From assembly GCA_963734275.1 (NCBI GenBank), contig CAVTGO010000008.1, positions 1 through 64,000 of the forward strand: a stretch of 64,000 bases of DNA, written 5' to 3'. Positions 18,906-26,916 of the stretch are shown here, piece after piece. Each line of letters opens with the position of its first letter. Position 1 is the stretch's first letter. A program made the translations under genes and the position numbers. Origin of the DNA: CAVTGO01 sp963734275 (lineage in GTDB: Bacteria; Actinomycetota; UBA4738; HRBIN12). The notes beneath the pieces are model-generated. The model worked only from the letters and a program-made list of their open reading frames with translations, did not search any database and had not been told where the DNA came from.

Positions 18906-20816
18906 CTACCCGGCCCCGCCGCCGGTCCCGCCGCCGCCTCCTCCGCCTCCGCCCGAGAACCCGCCCGAGCTGAAGCCGCTCGACGAGCTGCTCGAGCCGG
19001 ATCCGCCGGTGGTGCTGCGGCTCACGCTCGCCATCGACGACACGACGATGGCCGGGGTCGCGGCCTGGAAGCTGCGCCACGCGTTGATCCCGGCCAAGCC
19101 GCTCGGCCCGCCCGGGATCGGCGAGCGGAGCGTCTCGACCGGCACGAGCGCCGTCACCTGCTTCTCGACCTCGTCGGCCACGTTCAGCGCGACGGCCCAC
19201 TCGAGGTAGCGGTCCCAGATCACGACCGCGAGCGCGGGCGCGTTCGGGAGGTCGGAGAAGTCCTTCAGGTACGTTCGGAACGCGCCGAGCCGCATCACGC
19301 GCCGACGATCGTCCACGTGCAGCCTCGCCGGGATGATGCGGAGCGCCGCGATCAGGGAGAGCGCCGCGACCGGCACGAGCCACCACCCGATCCGGCCGCC
19401 GAGCCCCCACACGGCCGTCCAGATGCCGTACCCGGCCGCGGCGACGACCACGACCGCCGCCCCCGTGGACTCGAAGCGAGCGTCGCCCTTCTGGATCCGG
19501 CGGATCATGTCGGCGGACTTCATCCGCACGCCGCTCAGCCACGTGTTGTAACGGGCAGGGCCCTCGTCCCCCCGCGGCTTCGGCTTCTTCACCGAGACCT
19601 CCTCGACGGCATCGTCCCCGCTGCCGAACAGGAGCCACATGAAGTCCTGGTCGACGGCCGTCGGCAGCTCGAGCGCGTCCTTGCGCCGCACGATCGTGAG
19701 GTCCTTGGGGTCGGTAACCAGGCCCTCCGACCGCAGTTCGATCGCGCCGAGGCGCGCCAGCCGCAGCAGCTGCGCGCGGTACGCGTTCTGCGGCGACAGG
19801 TGACCCCGCCACGCCGACCACAGGAGCGCGCCCTGCACCGCGTCATCCTCCGGCGGCTGTTCGAGCAGGCCGGGCACGTCGAACACGCGATCGCGGAGCT
19901 TCGCGAGCCCCACGAACAGCGCCATCGCGAGCGGCGTGGCGACGAGCAGGATCAGCACCCACCGGCGCTCGGCCTCGTGACGGCGGCGGAGGGCGTTGGC
20001 CTCCTCGGCCCAAGCGCGCTCCTGGGCGAGGATCGCGTCGAGCTCCGCCTCGGGCAGCCGGATCGCGGTCGGGACCGCGTCGGTCGGGAACAGGATCGAG
20101 GCCTCGACGAAGGACAGCGGCGGCACGTCGGCGACCTCGTAGCGGATCGTCTGCGGGTCGACGAACGTCACCTCGCCGTTCAGCGGCCCGTGGCCGAACG
20201 CGCGGACCTCGCCGCTCTGCAGCGGCGACCCGGACGCCGGCTCCGGAGACTCCTCAGGGGTGCACTCCTTCCGCCGGGGGCCCTCGGCGGAGCCGTGGGG
20301 CGGTAGGTGCACGGTGATCTCGGCGTGCTGGGTCGGCTTGTCCCACCCGGTTCCGATGAACTGCCAGTACAGGTAGGCGGTGTCCTCGTACACGTCGACG
20401 GCGCAGGCCACGCGGTACCGGAAGATCCACGTGCGGACCTCGTCCTCGGCCTCATAGCTCCATTGCGAGGTGAAGCCGTCCGTCGCGACGCTGTGGAAGG
20501 CGTAGTCCATGGGATAGGGCACCAACTCGTCGCCGATGCGCCTGAACATCTGGAAATCGCGGACGTGGTCCGCCGGGTCGTCGACGTTGAAAAACGCGTA
20601 GGTGAACGGCCCGTTCTGGAAGTCGAAGGTCCGCGTCTCCTCGAGCACGAGGTCGCCGTTCGGCATCACGGTCGCGTCGATCACCACGTCCCGGAAGTGG
20701 TAGTCCTTCTGGGTCGCATGGATCATGATCGGCGGCAGCCACAGGCCGATCGTCGTGAAGGCGACGAAGCCCACGAGGAACAAGCGCGCCAGCCATCGCT
20801 TCGCCCGCCTCGGCAC
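18906..20816 (-). CDS. DUF2207 membrane protein with Gly-rich tail
   Basis: 636 residues. An N-terminal helix (LARLFLVGFVAFTTIGLWLP) precedes an extracellular DUF2207 domain (VVIDATVMPNGDLVLEETRT, FNVDDPADHVRDF, WSYEAEDEVRTWIFRYRVAC). A helix follows near residue 280 (VLILLVATPLAMALFVGLAK), then a cytoplasmic region (LLWSAWRGHLSPQNAYRAQL), two helices (VVVVAAAGYGIWTAVW; WWLVPVAALSLIAAL) and the DUF2207 C-terminal part. The tail is Ser-rich, then nearly all Gly. This matches the E. coli YciQ-type layout; function is unknown. GTG 20816 is chosen because TACACT lies six bases upstream. The kinase gene follows 43 bases downstream on the same strand. Confidence 0.85.
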   Translation of the reverse strand: MPRRAKRWLARLFLVGFVAFTTIGLWLPPIMIHATQKDYHFRDVVIDATVMPNGDLVLEETRTFDFQNGPFTYAFFNVDDPADHVRDFQMFRRIGDELVPYPMDYAFHSVATDGFTSQWSYEAEDEVRTWIFRYRVACAVDVYEDTAYLYWQFIGTGWDKPTQHAEITVHLPPHGSAEGPRRKECTPEESPEPASGSPLQSGEVRAFGHGPLNGEVTFVDPQTIRYEVADVPPLSFVEASILFPTDAVPTAIRLPEAELDAILAQERAWAEEANALRRRHEAERRWVLILLVATPLAMALFVGLAKLRDRVFDVPGLLEQPPEDDAVQGALLWSAWRGHLSPQNAYRAQLLRLARLGAIELRSEGLVTDPKDLTIVRRKDALELPTAVDQDFMWLLFGSGDDAVEEVSVKKPKPRGDEGPARYNTWLSGVRMKSADMIRRIQKGDARFESTGAAVVVVAAAGYGIWTAVWGLGGRIGWWLVPVAALSLIAALRIIPARLHVDDRRRVMRLGAFRTYLKDFSDLPNAPALAVVIWDRYLEWAVALNVADEVEKQVTALVPVETLRSPIPGGPSGLAGINAWRSFQAATPAIVVSSMASVSRSTTGGSGSSSSSSGFSSGGFSGGGGGGGGGTGGGAG

Positions 20817-20822
20817 GCGCGG

Positions 20823-20828
20823 AGTGTA
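20823..20828 (-). promoter_or_regulatory. Minus-10 box TACACT for the DUF2207 gene
   Basis: Six bases before GTG 20816, no ribosome-binding site; same layout as the other leaderless genes in this block. Confidence 0.55.
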
Positions 20829-20836
20829 GCGTTCGC

Positions 20837-22354
20837 TCAGCGAGGCTCTTCGAGGACCGTCGGCGAGAGCCGGACGAGCGCGTCGAGCACGGCGTCGGCG
20901 TCGGCCTCGGTCGACAGGTAGTTCATGACCCCGGCGCGCAGATACGTTGCGCCGCGCAACCTCGTCGTCGAGACCCAGCCCGCGCCGTCAAGCTCGAGCG
21001 CCCGCTGGAGCCGGTCCTGGTAGGCGTCGAGCCGCTCGCCCTCGAGGCCCGGCGGCACGTGACGGAAGCAGACGACCGAGAGCTCAGGCTCGACCGGCAC
21101 GTCGAACCCGCCGAGCTCGCCCATCCGCCGCACGAGGTGCTCCGCCAGATCCACGTTGTGCTCGACCAGGCGGCCGAACCCCTCGTTCCCGAGGTGCTTC
21201 CACGACAGCCACAGCTTCAGCGCGCGGAACCGGCGGGTTCCCTCGATCGAGTAGGCCATCCAGTTCAGCGGGGACTCGGTCGGATCGGGGTAGCGGTAGT
21301 ACTCCGGCTCGCGGTGGAAGGTGCGGAGCAGATCCTCGCGGCGCTTCACGACCAGCGCGCCGATGTCGTACGCCTGGAAGAACCACTTGTGCGGGTCGAT
21401 CGTCACGCTGTCGGCTCGCTCGAGCGCGGGGGCGCGGTCGGCCAGGCGCGGCGAGAACCGCGCGGCGCCGCCGTACGCGGCATCCACGTGCATCCACAGG
21501 CGCTCGCGCTCCGCGACGTCGGCGATCTCGTCGACGAGGTCCACGGAGCCGGTGTTCGTCGAGCCGACGACGGGCGAGACGAGGAACGGGAGGAGGCCGG
21601 CCGCTCGATCCTCGCCGACGGCATCGGCGACGACGTCGCCGCGCAGGCGGAATCGGTCGTCGGAGGGAAGGATCCGCAGCGTCTCGCGCGGGAAGCCGAG
21701 GATCGACAGCCCGCGCTCGACCGAGAAGTGCGCCTGGTCGCTGGCGTAGGCGCGGACGCCCTCGAGCCTCGACCCGCGCGGCGGCTCGGAAAGGCCGAGG
21801 AGCTCGGCCAGGTGGACGTCGCGCGCCGCCGTCAGCGCCATGATGTTTGCCATCACCCCGCCCGAGGTAAGCACGCCCCACGAGCCCTCGCCGAACCCCA
21901 CGAGCTCGCGCAGCCACGCCGTCACCTCCTCCTCGACGAAGGCCGCCACGGGGCCCGCCGCCCAGACGTCCACACCCTGGTGGACCCACTGCGAGAGCAC
22001 CTCGCCCGCGATCGAGGACGGGAGCGGGGGCGGCGTGAAGTAGCTGTACGACCCGGGATGGTGCGAGTTGAAGACGTACGGCGCCACCCGCTCGCGGAAC
22101 TCGCGCAGGATCTCGGCCGAGGTGACGGGGGCGGCCGGTGCCGGAGCCGGCTCGCTCGACGGGCCGTAGAAATCGCGGCGCATCTCCGCGTACGAGCCGC
22201 CCGAGACCGGGCGGCGGAGCGCCTCGTCGTACAGGTAGTCGAGCGACGCCTCCCACACCGCGCGCCCCAGCTCCTCGAGCGTCGCCCGCGCGCGTTCGGG
22301 GTCGCGGAAGCCGATCAACTCGGGTTCGGGATGCCAGGCGAAGGGGTCGGTCAC
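20837..22354 (-). CDS. PLP-dependent group II decarboxylase (aromatic-amino-acid decarboxylase type), copy 1
   Basis: About 505 residues. Blocks: NSHHPGSYSYFTPPPLPSSI, GVLTSGGVMANIMALTAARD (phosphate-binding and substrate loop), AYASDQAHFSVERGLSILGF (His stacking on the cofactor), VVGSTNTGSVDLVDEIADVA, LWMHVDAAYGGAARF (Asp binding the pyridine N) and SVTIDPHKWFFQAYDIGALV (the Lys forming the Schiff base). The family decarboxylates Trp, Tyr, Phe, Glu or Asp, or acts as an aldehyde synthase; the substrate cannot be read here. GTG 22354 is preferred over ATG 22405 because TATCCT lies seven bases before it. A second paralog lies at 25257. Confidence 0.85.
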   Translation of the reverse strand: MTDPFAWHPEPELIGFRDPERARATLEELGRAVWEASLDYLYDEALRRPVSGGSYAEMRRDFYGPSSEPAPAPAAPVTSAEILREFRERVAPYVFNSHHPGSYSYFTPPPLPSSIAGEVLSQWVHQGVDVWAAGPVAAFVEEEVTAWLRELVGFGEGSWGVLTSGGVMANIMALTAARDVHLAELLGLSEPPRGSRLEGVRAYASDQAHFSVERGLSILGFPRETLRILPSDDRFRLRGDVVADAVGEDRAAGLLPFLVSPVVGSTNTGSVDLVDEIADVAERERLWMHVDAAYGGAARFSPRLADRAPALERADSVTIDPHKWFFQAYDIGALVVKRREDLLRTFHREPEYYRYPDPTESPLNWMAYSIEGTRRFRALKLWLSWKHLGNEGFGRLVEHNVDLAEHLVRRMGELGGFDVPVEPELSVVCFRHVPPGLEGERLDAYQDRLQRALELDGAGWVSTTRLRGATYLRAGVMNYLSTEADADAVLDALVRLSPTVLEEPR

Positions 22355-22361
22355 GCGGGCG

Positions 22362-22367
22362 AGGATA
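22362..22367 (-). promoter_or_regulatory. Minus-10 box TATCCT for decarboxylase copy 1
   Basis: Seven bases before GTG 22354; decides the start over the upstream ATG at 22405, which would place the box inside the gene. Confidence 0.55.
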
Positions 22368-22485
22368 TCCGCCTGCGGGCCCGCCCGGTTTCGGTGGTGG
22401 CGCATGAACGGAGCTCGCCGCCCTCGGCGAGGAACCGGCCGCGCCGAGCGGCACTCGCGAGGTCGGTCTACGGCGCGAGGTCCGT

Positions 22486-22995
22486 CTAGGGCGCGGGCTC
22501 GGAGCGGCGACGCGCGTGGAACCGGGCCACCCGCGTCCGGTTGCCGCACGCTGCCGAGCACCAGCGCCGATCGTCCCGGGTCGTCACGAAGTAGCGGCCG
22601 CACGCGGGACAGCGTCGCAGCCGGTCGCGCTCGGGTCCGCCGAGGAGCTCGATCGCGTCACGCGCCACCTCGGCCAGCAGACGAGCCGTCCGACCGGTCG
22701 CGACCGGCTCCTCGACCGCCCCCGACGGGAGGAGCCGCAGGATGCGCGGCACCCGAGCGCTGGCCTCGTTCACGCGCTCGACGGCGGCGGCGGGGAAGGG
22801 ACCGCCGCCGATCGAGGCGTCGAACAGGTTCCGCAGGCTGGTGCGCAGGGCAAGGAACTCCGGCAGCCGAAGGGCCAGCTCGTCGTCCGCGCCGAGCTCC
22901 CCCGACGCCGGGCCGCGCTCGAGCCACCGGCGCATGTCGGCGCTCGAGCCGAGCTCCTCGTTGGCGAGGCGCAGGGCCTCGGTTTCTGTCTCCAT
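22486..22995 (-). CDS. CGNR zinc-finger protein (ABATE/DUF1470 family)
   Basis: 169 residues. The N-terminal all-helical ABATE region (LRLANEELGSS, LALRLPEFLALRTSLRNLFD) is followed by the C-terminal CGNR zinc finger: RLRRCPACGRYFVTTRDDRR then WCSAACGNRTRVARFHARRR. The four cysteines bind zinc, and the CGNR signature is intact. Family members are thought to be stress-related transcription regulators, but none is well characterised. Upstream on the minus strand is GATACT about 16 bases before ATG 22995, so this gene probably has a short leader, unlike its neighbours. Confidence 0.85.
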   Translation of the reverse strand: METETEALRLANEELGSSADMRRWLERGPASGELGADDELALRLPEFLALRTSLRNLFDASIGGGPFPAAAVERVNEASARVPRILRLLPSGAVEEPVATGRTARLLAEVARDAIELLGGPERDRLRRCPACGRYFVTTRDDRRWCSAACGNRTRVARFHARRRSEPAP

Positions 22996-23152
22996 CGCGC
23001 AACGGACTCACAGTATCTATTCCGTTAGGTAAAGCAAACATGAGTAACGCATCTAGCATCCATATCTCGTTAGCAGGAAGTTCCGGTCCGGAGTCGCGCC
23101 GCGAACCCGCGGGCGTAGGGTCACACAGGCAACCGAGCCGAGGGGAGGCGAG

Positions 23153-23245
23153 ATGGGCACCTCCATGTACCAGTGCGCCTACACGCCGGACGCTGGGCAA
23201 AGCTGACGTAGAACCCGCAGGACCGGTGACCACCCGCCTGCTCAC
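23153..23245 (+). pseudogene. Remnant of a GYD-domain protein
   Basis: A strong ribosome-binding site (AGGGGAGGCGAG) precedes ATG 23153, which reads MGTSMYQCAYTPDA. A one-base shift then gives WAKLT, a stop, NPQDR, and a further shift VTTRLLTP. This resembles the N-terminus of GYD-domain proteins (xYMYQ.SYTPEAWA.L..NPQDR), a small family of about 100 residues. After about 30 residues the similarity ends and the adenosine deaminase gene closes from the other side. The real frame stops at 23204-23206 after 17 codons, so it is probably a decayed gene start. Confidence 0.45.
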
Positions 23246-23292
23246 CCCGAGAAGGGGTAGACGTGATGTCGGAGGCGGCCGGCCTGGCTGGC

Positions 23293-24312
23293 CTACAAGC
23301 CCCCCGCGTAGGGCGCCGCCTCGACCCAGGCGTCGATCCCGCGCTCGAGGACGTCCTTCAGCGCGTCGGGAGCGAACGACGCCCGGACCCCGTTCCTCGC
23401 GAGCACCGCCAGGAGCACGTCGTCGAACCCGAACGCGCTCCTGCACAGCTCGTACTCGCCGGCCAGCGGCGAGCCGAACATCGTGGGGTCGTCGCTCGCG
23501 AGCGTGCACAGCAGGCCGGCCTCGAGCAGCGCTGGGAGGGGATGGGCCTCGGCGCTCGGCACGACCCTGGTCTTCACGTTGGAGGTCGGGCACACGTCGA
23601 GCGCGATCCCTCGCTCGAGGACCTCCGCGACCAGTGCGGGGTCCTCGAGGATCCGGATGCCGTGCCCGATCCGCTCGGCGCGCAGGCCGTGGACCGCGCC
23701 GCGGATCGACTCCGCCCCCTCGTTCTCTCCGGCGTGCGGCACCGAGTGCAGGCCGGCCTCGATGCCCTCCAGGAAGATCCCTTCGTACGGCTCGGGCCCG
23801 AAGCGCTCCTCCCCGCCCACGCCGATCCCCACGACGCCCGCGTCTCGGTGCCTGACGCCGACCTCCATCGCTCGGCGGGACAGTCCGAGGTCGATGCCTC
23901 GCACGACGTCCACGATCACCCGGCTCACGACGCCGAAGTCCCGCTCCCCCGACGCGAGGCCATCGAGCACGGCCTCGAGCACGGCGTCCCAGTCGTCGAA
24001 GCGCTCGCGGTGGTCCGGGAGCGAGGTCATGACCTCGGCGTAGCGGACGCCCTCGGCCGCCTCGTCCTCGCAGAGCTCGTACGCGATCCGGCGGAAGTCG
24101 TCGAGCTCGCGCAGGCAGGCGATCCCCGCGACGAACTCGTCGATGAAGTGTCGGAAGTCGCGGAACTCGTACCGGCCGTCACGCAGGCCGCCGGGCAGGT
24201 CGACACCGGAGCGCTCGGCGAGCTCGACCACCGTCGTGGCGCGCATGGCGCCCTCGAGGTGCAAGTGGAGGTCCACCTTCGGCAGCGCCCGCAGGTCTCG
24301 CCCCGTCGACAT
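23293..24312 (-). CDS. add: Adenosine deaminase
   Basis: 339 residues, the usual length. Converts adenosine to inosine in the cytosol (purine salvage). The zinc and catalytic residues are in place: LPKVDLHLHLEGAMR (two His ligands), HSVPHAGENEG (HAGE, His and catalytic Glu), RIGHGIRILEDP, LDVCPTSNVKTR and TLASDDPTMFGSPL (the Asp-Asp zinc and base-contact site). ATG 24312 is supported by TAGCCT nine bases upstream, again without a ribosome-binding site. It lies between the decarboxylase and the DNA glycosylase on the same strand but appears to have its own promoter. Confidence 0.9.
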   Translation of the reverse strand: MSTGRDLRALPKVDLHLHLEGAMRATTVVELAERSGVDLPGGLRDGRYEFRDFRHFIDEFVAGIACLRELDDFRRIAYELCEDEAAEGVRYAEVMTSLPDHRERFDDWDAVLEAVLDGLASGERDFGVVSRVIVDVVRGIDLGLSRRAMEVGVRHRDAGVVGIGVGGEERFGPEPYEGIFLEGIEAGLHSVPHAGENEGAESIRGAVHGLRAERIGHGIRILEDPALVAEVLERGIALDVCPTSNVKTRVVPSAEAHPLPALLEAGLLCTLASDDPTMFGSPLAGEYELCRSAFGFDDVLLAVLARNGVRASFAPDALKDVLERGIDAWVEAAPYAGGL

Positions 24313-24321
24313 CGGTCGGCG

Positions 24322-24327
24322 AGGCTA
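24322..24327 (-). promoter_or_regulatory. Minus-10 box TAGCCT for add
   Basis: Nine bases before ATG 24312; no ribosome-binding site between them. Confidence 0.5.
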
Positions 24328-24416
24328 TCGCACGCACGAAGGAGGGAGCAGGCGCGCCGCTGAGACCCCTCGTCGTCGATGCCACGACGAGCCGGGCCTT
24401 CGGCCCACGCGCGACG

Positions 24417-25250
24417 TCATCGGATGAGCCGCGACAGGCGCCGATCGGCGAGGACCTTGCCGCCGGTCTGGCAGTTCGGGCAGTACGTGACCTCGTGCGA
24501 CTCGTACGACACCCGCCGCAGGTCGTCGCCGCAGACCGGGCACGGGGTGCCGTAGCGGCCGTGCACCATGAAGTGGTCGCCGATCTTCGTCGGCAGGCCG
24601 CCCGTCCGGGCGCGCTCCACCTCGAGCGCGTCGTCGAGGATCGCGCGCACGGCGTCGAGCAGCGCGCGTCGCTGACCGGGCTCGAGCGCGCCGAGCGAGG
24701 CGTACGGGGAGAGCTTCGCCCGGTGAAGGACGTCGTCGCTGTAGCCTCGGCCGATCCCGGCCACCGTGCGCTGGTCCCGCAGGATCGTGTGGACGCGACG
24801 CCCGTCGTCACCTTCGAGCACCAGCCCCTCGAATTCCGGCGAGTCCGGCTCGGGGCCGAGCTTGACGAGCGGACCGTCGTCGCCCTCGGCGAGGACCCAC
24901 CAGCCCGCCTTGCGCTCCCGTCCGAACTCCTTCACCAGCACCGACGGCCGGTCCTCGAAACGCAGGCGGACGACGGCGCCCCGCGGCTTCGTGGCCTTCG
25001 GCGGGTCCTCGACGTCCACGCGCCCACCCTGCGACAGGTGCACCAGCAGCCGTGGTCCGCCGAGCTCGAACACGAGGTACTTGCCACGGCGTCCCACCCG
25101 CTCGAGCGTCCGGCCGGCGAGCTCGGCCGCCCGCGGGGTCACGGTCTTCAGCGACGAGAAGTGCAGCACGTCGGCCTTCACGAACGCCGCGCCCGCCACG
25201 GCCTCGGTGAGACGCTCGGCCAGCGCCTGGACCTCGGGGAGCTCGGGCAC
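24417..25250 (-). CDS. Formamidopyrimidine/endonuclease VIII-family DNA glycosylase
   Basis: 277 residues. Begins with the family's processed MPELPEVQALAERL (Pro2 is the Schiff-base nucleophile, Glu3 the acid), and has the beta-hairpin Lys in VGRRGKYLVFEL. The H2TH region and its loop read TKIGDHFMVHGRYG, and the C-terminal zinc finger is CPVCGDDLRR...YCPNCQTGG. It removes oxidised bases and nicks the abasic site. Start GTG 25250 lies six bases after the stop of the decarboxylase at 25257, so the two are probably co-transcribed. The C-terminal tail after CPNCQ is about 15 residues longer than in E. coli Fpg; whether it prefers 8-oxoG or oxidised pyrimidines is not decided. Confidence 0.85.
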   Translation of the reverse strand: MPELPEVQALAERLTEAVAGAAFVKADVLHFSSLKTVTPRAAELAGRTLERVGRRGKYLVFELGGPRLLVHLSQGGRVDVEDPPKATKPRGAVVRLRFEDRPSVLVKEFGRERKAGWWVLAEGDDGPLVKLGPEPDSPEFEGLVLEGDDGRRVHTILRDQRTVAGIGRGYSDDVLHRAKLSPYASLGALEPGQRRALLDAVRAILDDALEVERARTGGLPTKIGDHFMVHGRYGTPCPVCGDDLRRVSYESHEVTYCPNCQTGGKVLADRRLSRLIR

Positions 25251-25256
25251 GTCCGC

Positions 25257-26645
25257 TCAGGCCGCGGCGGCGGCGGCCCGGACGATCTCGACGCACTCGT
25301 CGATCCGGTCGCGGTGGGTCCGATGCGACAGGATGCACGCGCGGATCGTGAACCGCCCGTCGACGACGGTGCTCGACAGGAACACGCGTCTGGATGCGTT
25401 GATCGCGTCCAGGAACCGCTTGTTCGCGGCGTCGTCGCCGTCGCGCAGGCGGAACGGGACCACGGTGAGGTCTGGGCTCCACGGCAGCTCGAGCTCGGGG
25501 ATCGCCTTCAGGGCTTCGGAGAGCGCCTCGGCGAGATCCAGCTTCTCGTCCAGCGCCTCGCGGAACGCGGCGACGCCGTGGAGCTTCAGCGGGAACCAGA
25601 CGCGCAGCCCACGGAAGTCGCGCGAGAGCTCGGCCGAGTACTCGGCGAAGTTCGGGATGTCGGCGTCGGCGGCCAGGTCCTGGAGGTAGGCGGCGCCGAC
25701 GAAATGCGCGTCGCGGAGCTTGCGCCCGTCGCGCACGACGAGCGCGCCGGTCCCATAGGGCAGGAACATGCCCTTGTGCGGATCCAGCGTGATCGAGTCC
25801 GCCCGCTCGATCCCGCGGAAGCGCTCGCGACCGCGCTCGGTGAGCTGGAAGAACCCGCCGTACGCGCCGTCCACGTGGAACCACAGGCCCTCGTCGCGCG
25901 CGACGCCGGCGATCGCGTCCAAGGGGTCGATCGCGCCCGTGTTCGTGGTCCCGGCCGAGCCGACGACCGCGAACGGCAGCAGGCCGGCCGCGCGATCCTC
26001 GGAAACCGCGCGCCGGAGCGCGTCCACGTCCATCCGCAGCGAGGGATCGGTCGCGACGATCCGTACGTGGCGTTTCGGGAACCCGGCGAGCATCGCCGCC
26101 TTGGCCACCGACGCGTGCGCGTGCTCGCTCACGTACAGCGTGCCGGGGATGAAGTCCTCGGGCAGGCGGTCCTTGCGCGCGCTCACGATGGCCGAGAAGT
26201 TCGCCATGGAGCCGCCCGAGGTGAGGACGCCGCGGGACTCCGGCGGGTATTCGAACAGGTCGCAGAGCCAGCGCACCACATTGTTCTCGATCTGCGCGGC
26301 CACGGGCGCTTCGCCCCACAGGTTCACGTAGCGGTCGATCGTCGTGGAGAGCAGGTCCGCGAGGGAGGACGCGAACAGCCCGCCGCCCGGGATGTAGGCG
26401 AGGAACCCGGGCCCGGTGTTGTCGGCCGAGTTCTGCGCGATCGTGTCGATCAGCTCGAGGAGCGGAGGGAACGCACCGCCGAGCTCGGGCGGCTCCTCGC
26501 GGCGCGCCCGGGCGGTCTCCTCGGCGCCCTCGAACCTCGAGGCGGGCGCGGTCTCGCGCGAGGCCAGGAAGTCGACCACGTAGCCGAGCGCGGCATCGCC
26601 CATCTCGCGCATCTGCCCGGGCGACGGGTCGAGCGGATAGCCCAC
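25257..26645 (-). CDS. PLP-dependent group II decarboxylase, copy 2
   Basis: 462 residues. Same fold as copy 1 but diverged: GPGFLAYIPGGGLFASSLAD, GVLTSGGSMANFSAIVSARK, LYVSEHAHASVAKAAMLAGF, AVVGSAGTTNTGAIDPLDAI, LWFHVDGAYGGFFQLTERGR and SITLDPHKGMFLPYGTGALV with the Schiff-base Lys. After the Lys, the Trp of copy 1 (HKW) is replaced by Gly (HKG), which probably alters the active site and substrate. GTG 26645 is set by TAGGCT six bases upstream. The glycosylase follows with a six-base gap. No amino-acid transporter is adjacent to suggest acid resistance. Confidence 0.85.
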   Translation of the reverse strand: MGYPLDPSPGQMREMGDAALGYVVDFLASRETAPASRFEGAEETARARREEPPELGGAFPPLLELIDTIAQNSADNTGPGFLAYIPGGGLFASSLADLLSTTIDRYVNLWGEAPVAAQIENNVVRWLCDLFEYPPESRGVLTSGGSMANFSAIVSARKDRLPEDFIPGTLYVSEHAHASVAKAAMLAGFPKRHVRIVATDPSLRMDVDALRRAVSEDRAAGLLPFAVVGSAGTTNTGAIDPLDAIAGVARDEGLWFHVDGAYGGFFQLTERGRERFRGIERADSITLDPHKGMFLPYGTGALVVRDGRKLRDAHFVGAAYLQDLAADADIPNFAEYSAELSRDFRGLRVWFPLKLHGVAAFREALDEKLDLAEALSEALKAIPELELPWSPDLTVVPFRLRDGDDAANKRFLDAINASRRVFLSSTVVDGRFTIRACILSHRTHRDRIDECVEIVRAAAAAA

Positions 26646-26651
26646 CCGGCC

Positions 26652-26657
26652 AGCCTA
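26652..26657 (-). promoter_or_regulatory. Minus-10 box TAGGCT for decarboxylase copy 2
   Basis: Six bases before GTG 26645; the promoter overlaps the stop region of the DUF2277 gene. Confidence 0.55.
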
Positions 26658-26861
26658 GCGAGCGGCTCGCGTGACGGCCTCGAGCAGCCGGCGCGAGGCT
26701 TCGGCGACCTCGTCGACGGCGGAGTCGAAGGCCGCCTCGTTCCGCTTGGCGGGGGCCCGGAAGCCGCTCACCTTTCGCACGTACTGCAGCGCGGCCTCCC
26801 GGATCTGATCCTCGCCGACGACCTCGTCGCCCTCGCGCAATCGCTTGATGCTTCGGCACAT
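26655..26861 (-). CDS. DUF2277 small protein
   Basis: 68 residues: MCRSIKRLREGDEVVGEDQI, then REAALQYVRKVSGFRAPAKR and NEAAFDSAVDEVAEASRRLL. This is the whole DUF2277 domain, including the MCR(S/N)I start and the LQYVRK(V/I)SG block. No function is known; the family is cytosolic and widespread in actinobacteria. ATG 26861 is chosen over the earlier frame start because TACCAT lies seven bases upstream and the family begins at MCR. It is divergent from polyphosphate kinase 2 across a 55-base spacer. Confidence 0.85.
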   Translation of the reverse strand: MCRSIKRLREGDEVVGEDQIREAALQYVRKVSGFRAPAKRNEAAFDSAVDEVAEASRRLLEAVTRAAR

Positions 26862-26868
26862 GGGCACG

Positions 26869-26874
26869 ATGGTA
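26869..26874 (-). promoter_or_regulatory. Minus-10 box TACCAT for the DUF2277 gene
   Basis: Seven bases before ATG 26861; divergent promoter back-to-back with the ppk2 promoter at 26904. Confidence 0.55.
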
Positions 26875-26903
26875 CCCGGCTCGCGCGGGGCGGCCCGGAC
26901 GGC

Positions 26904-26909
26904 TACCCT
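26904..26909 (+). promoter_or_regulatory. Minus-10 box TACCCT for ppk2
   Basis: Seven bases before ATG 26917, no ribosome-binding site; fixes the start codon. Confidence 0.55.
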
Positions 26910-26916
26910 CGCCGGC

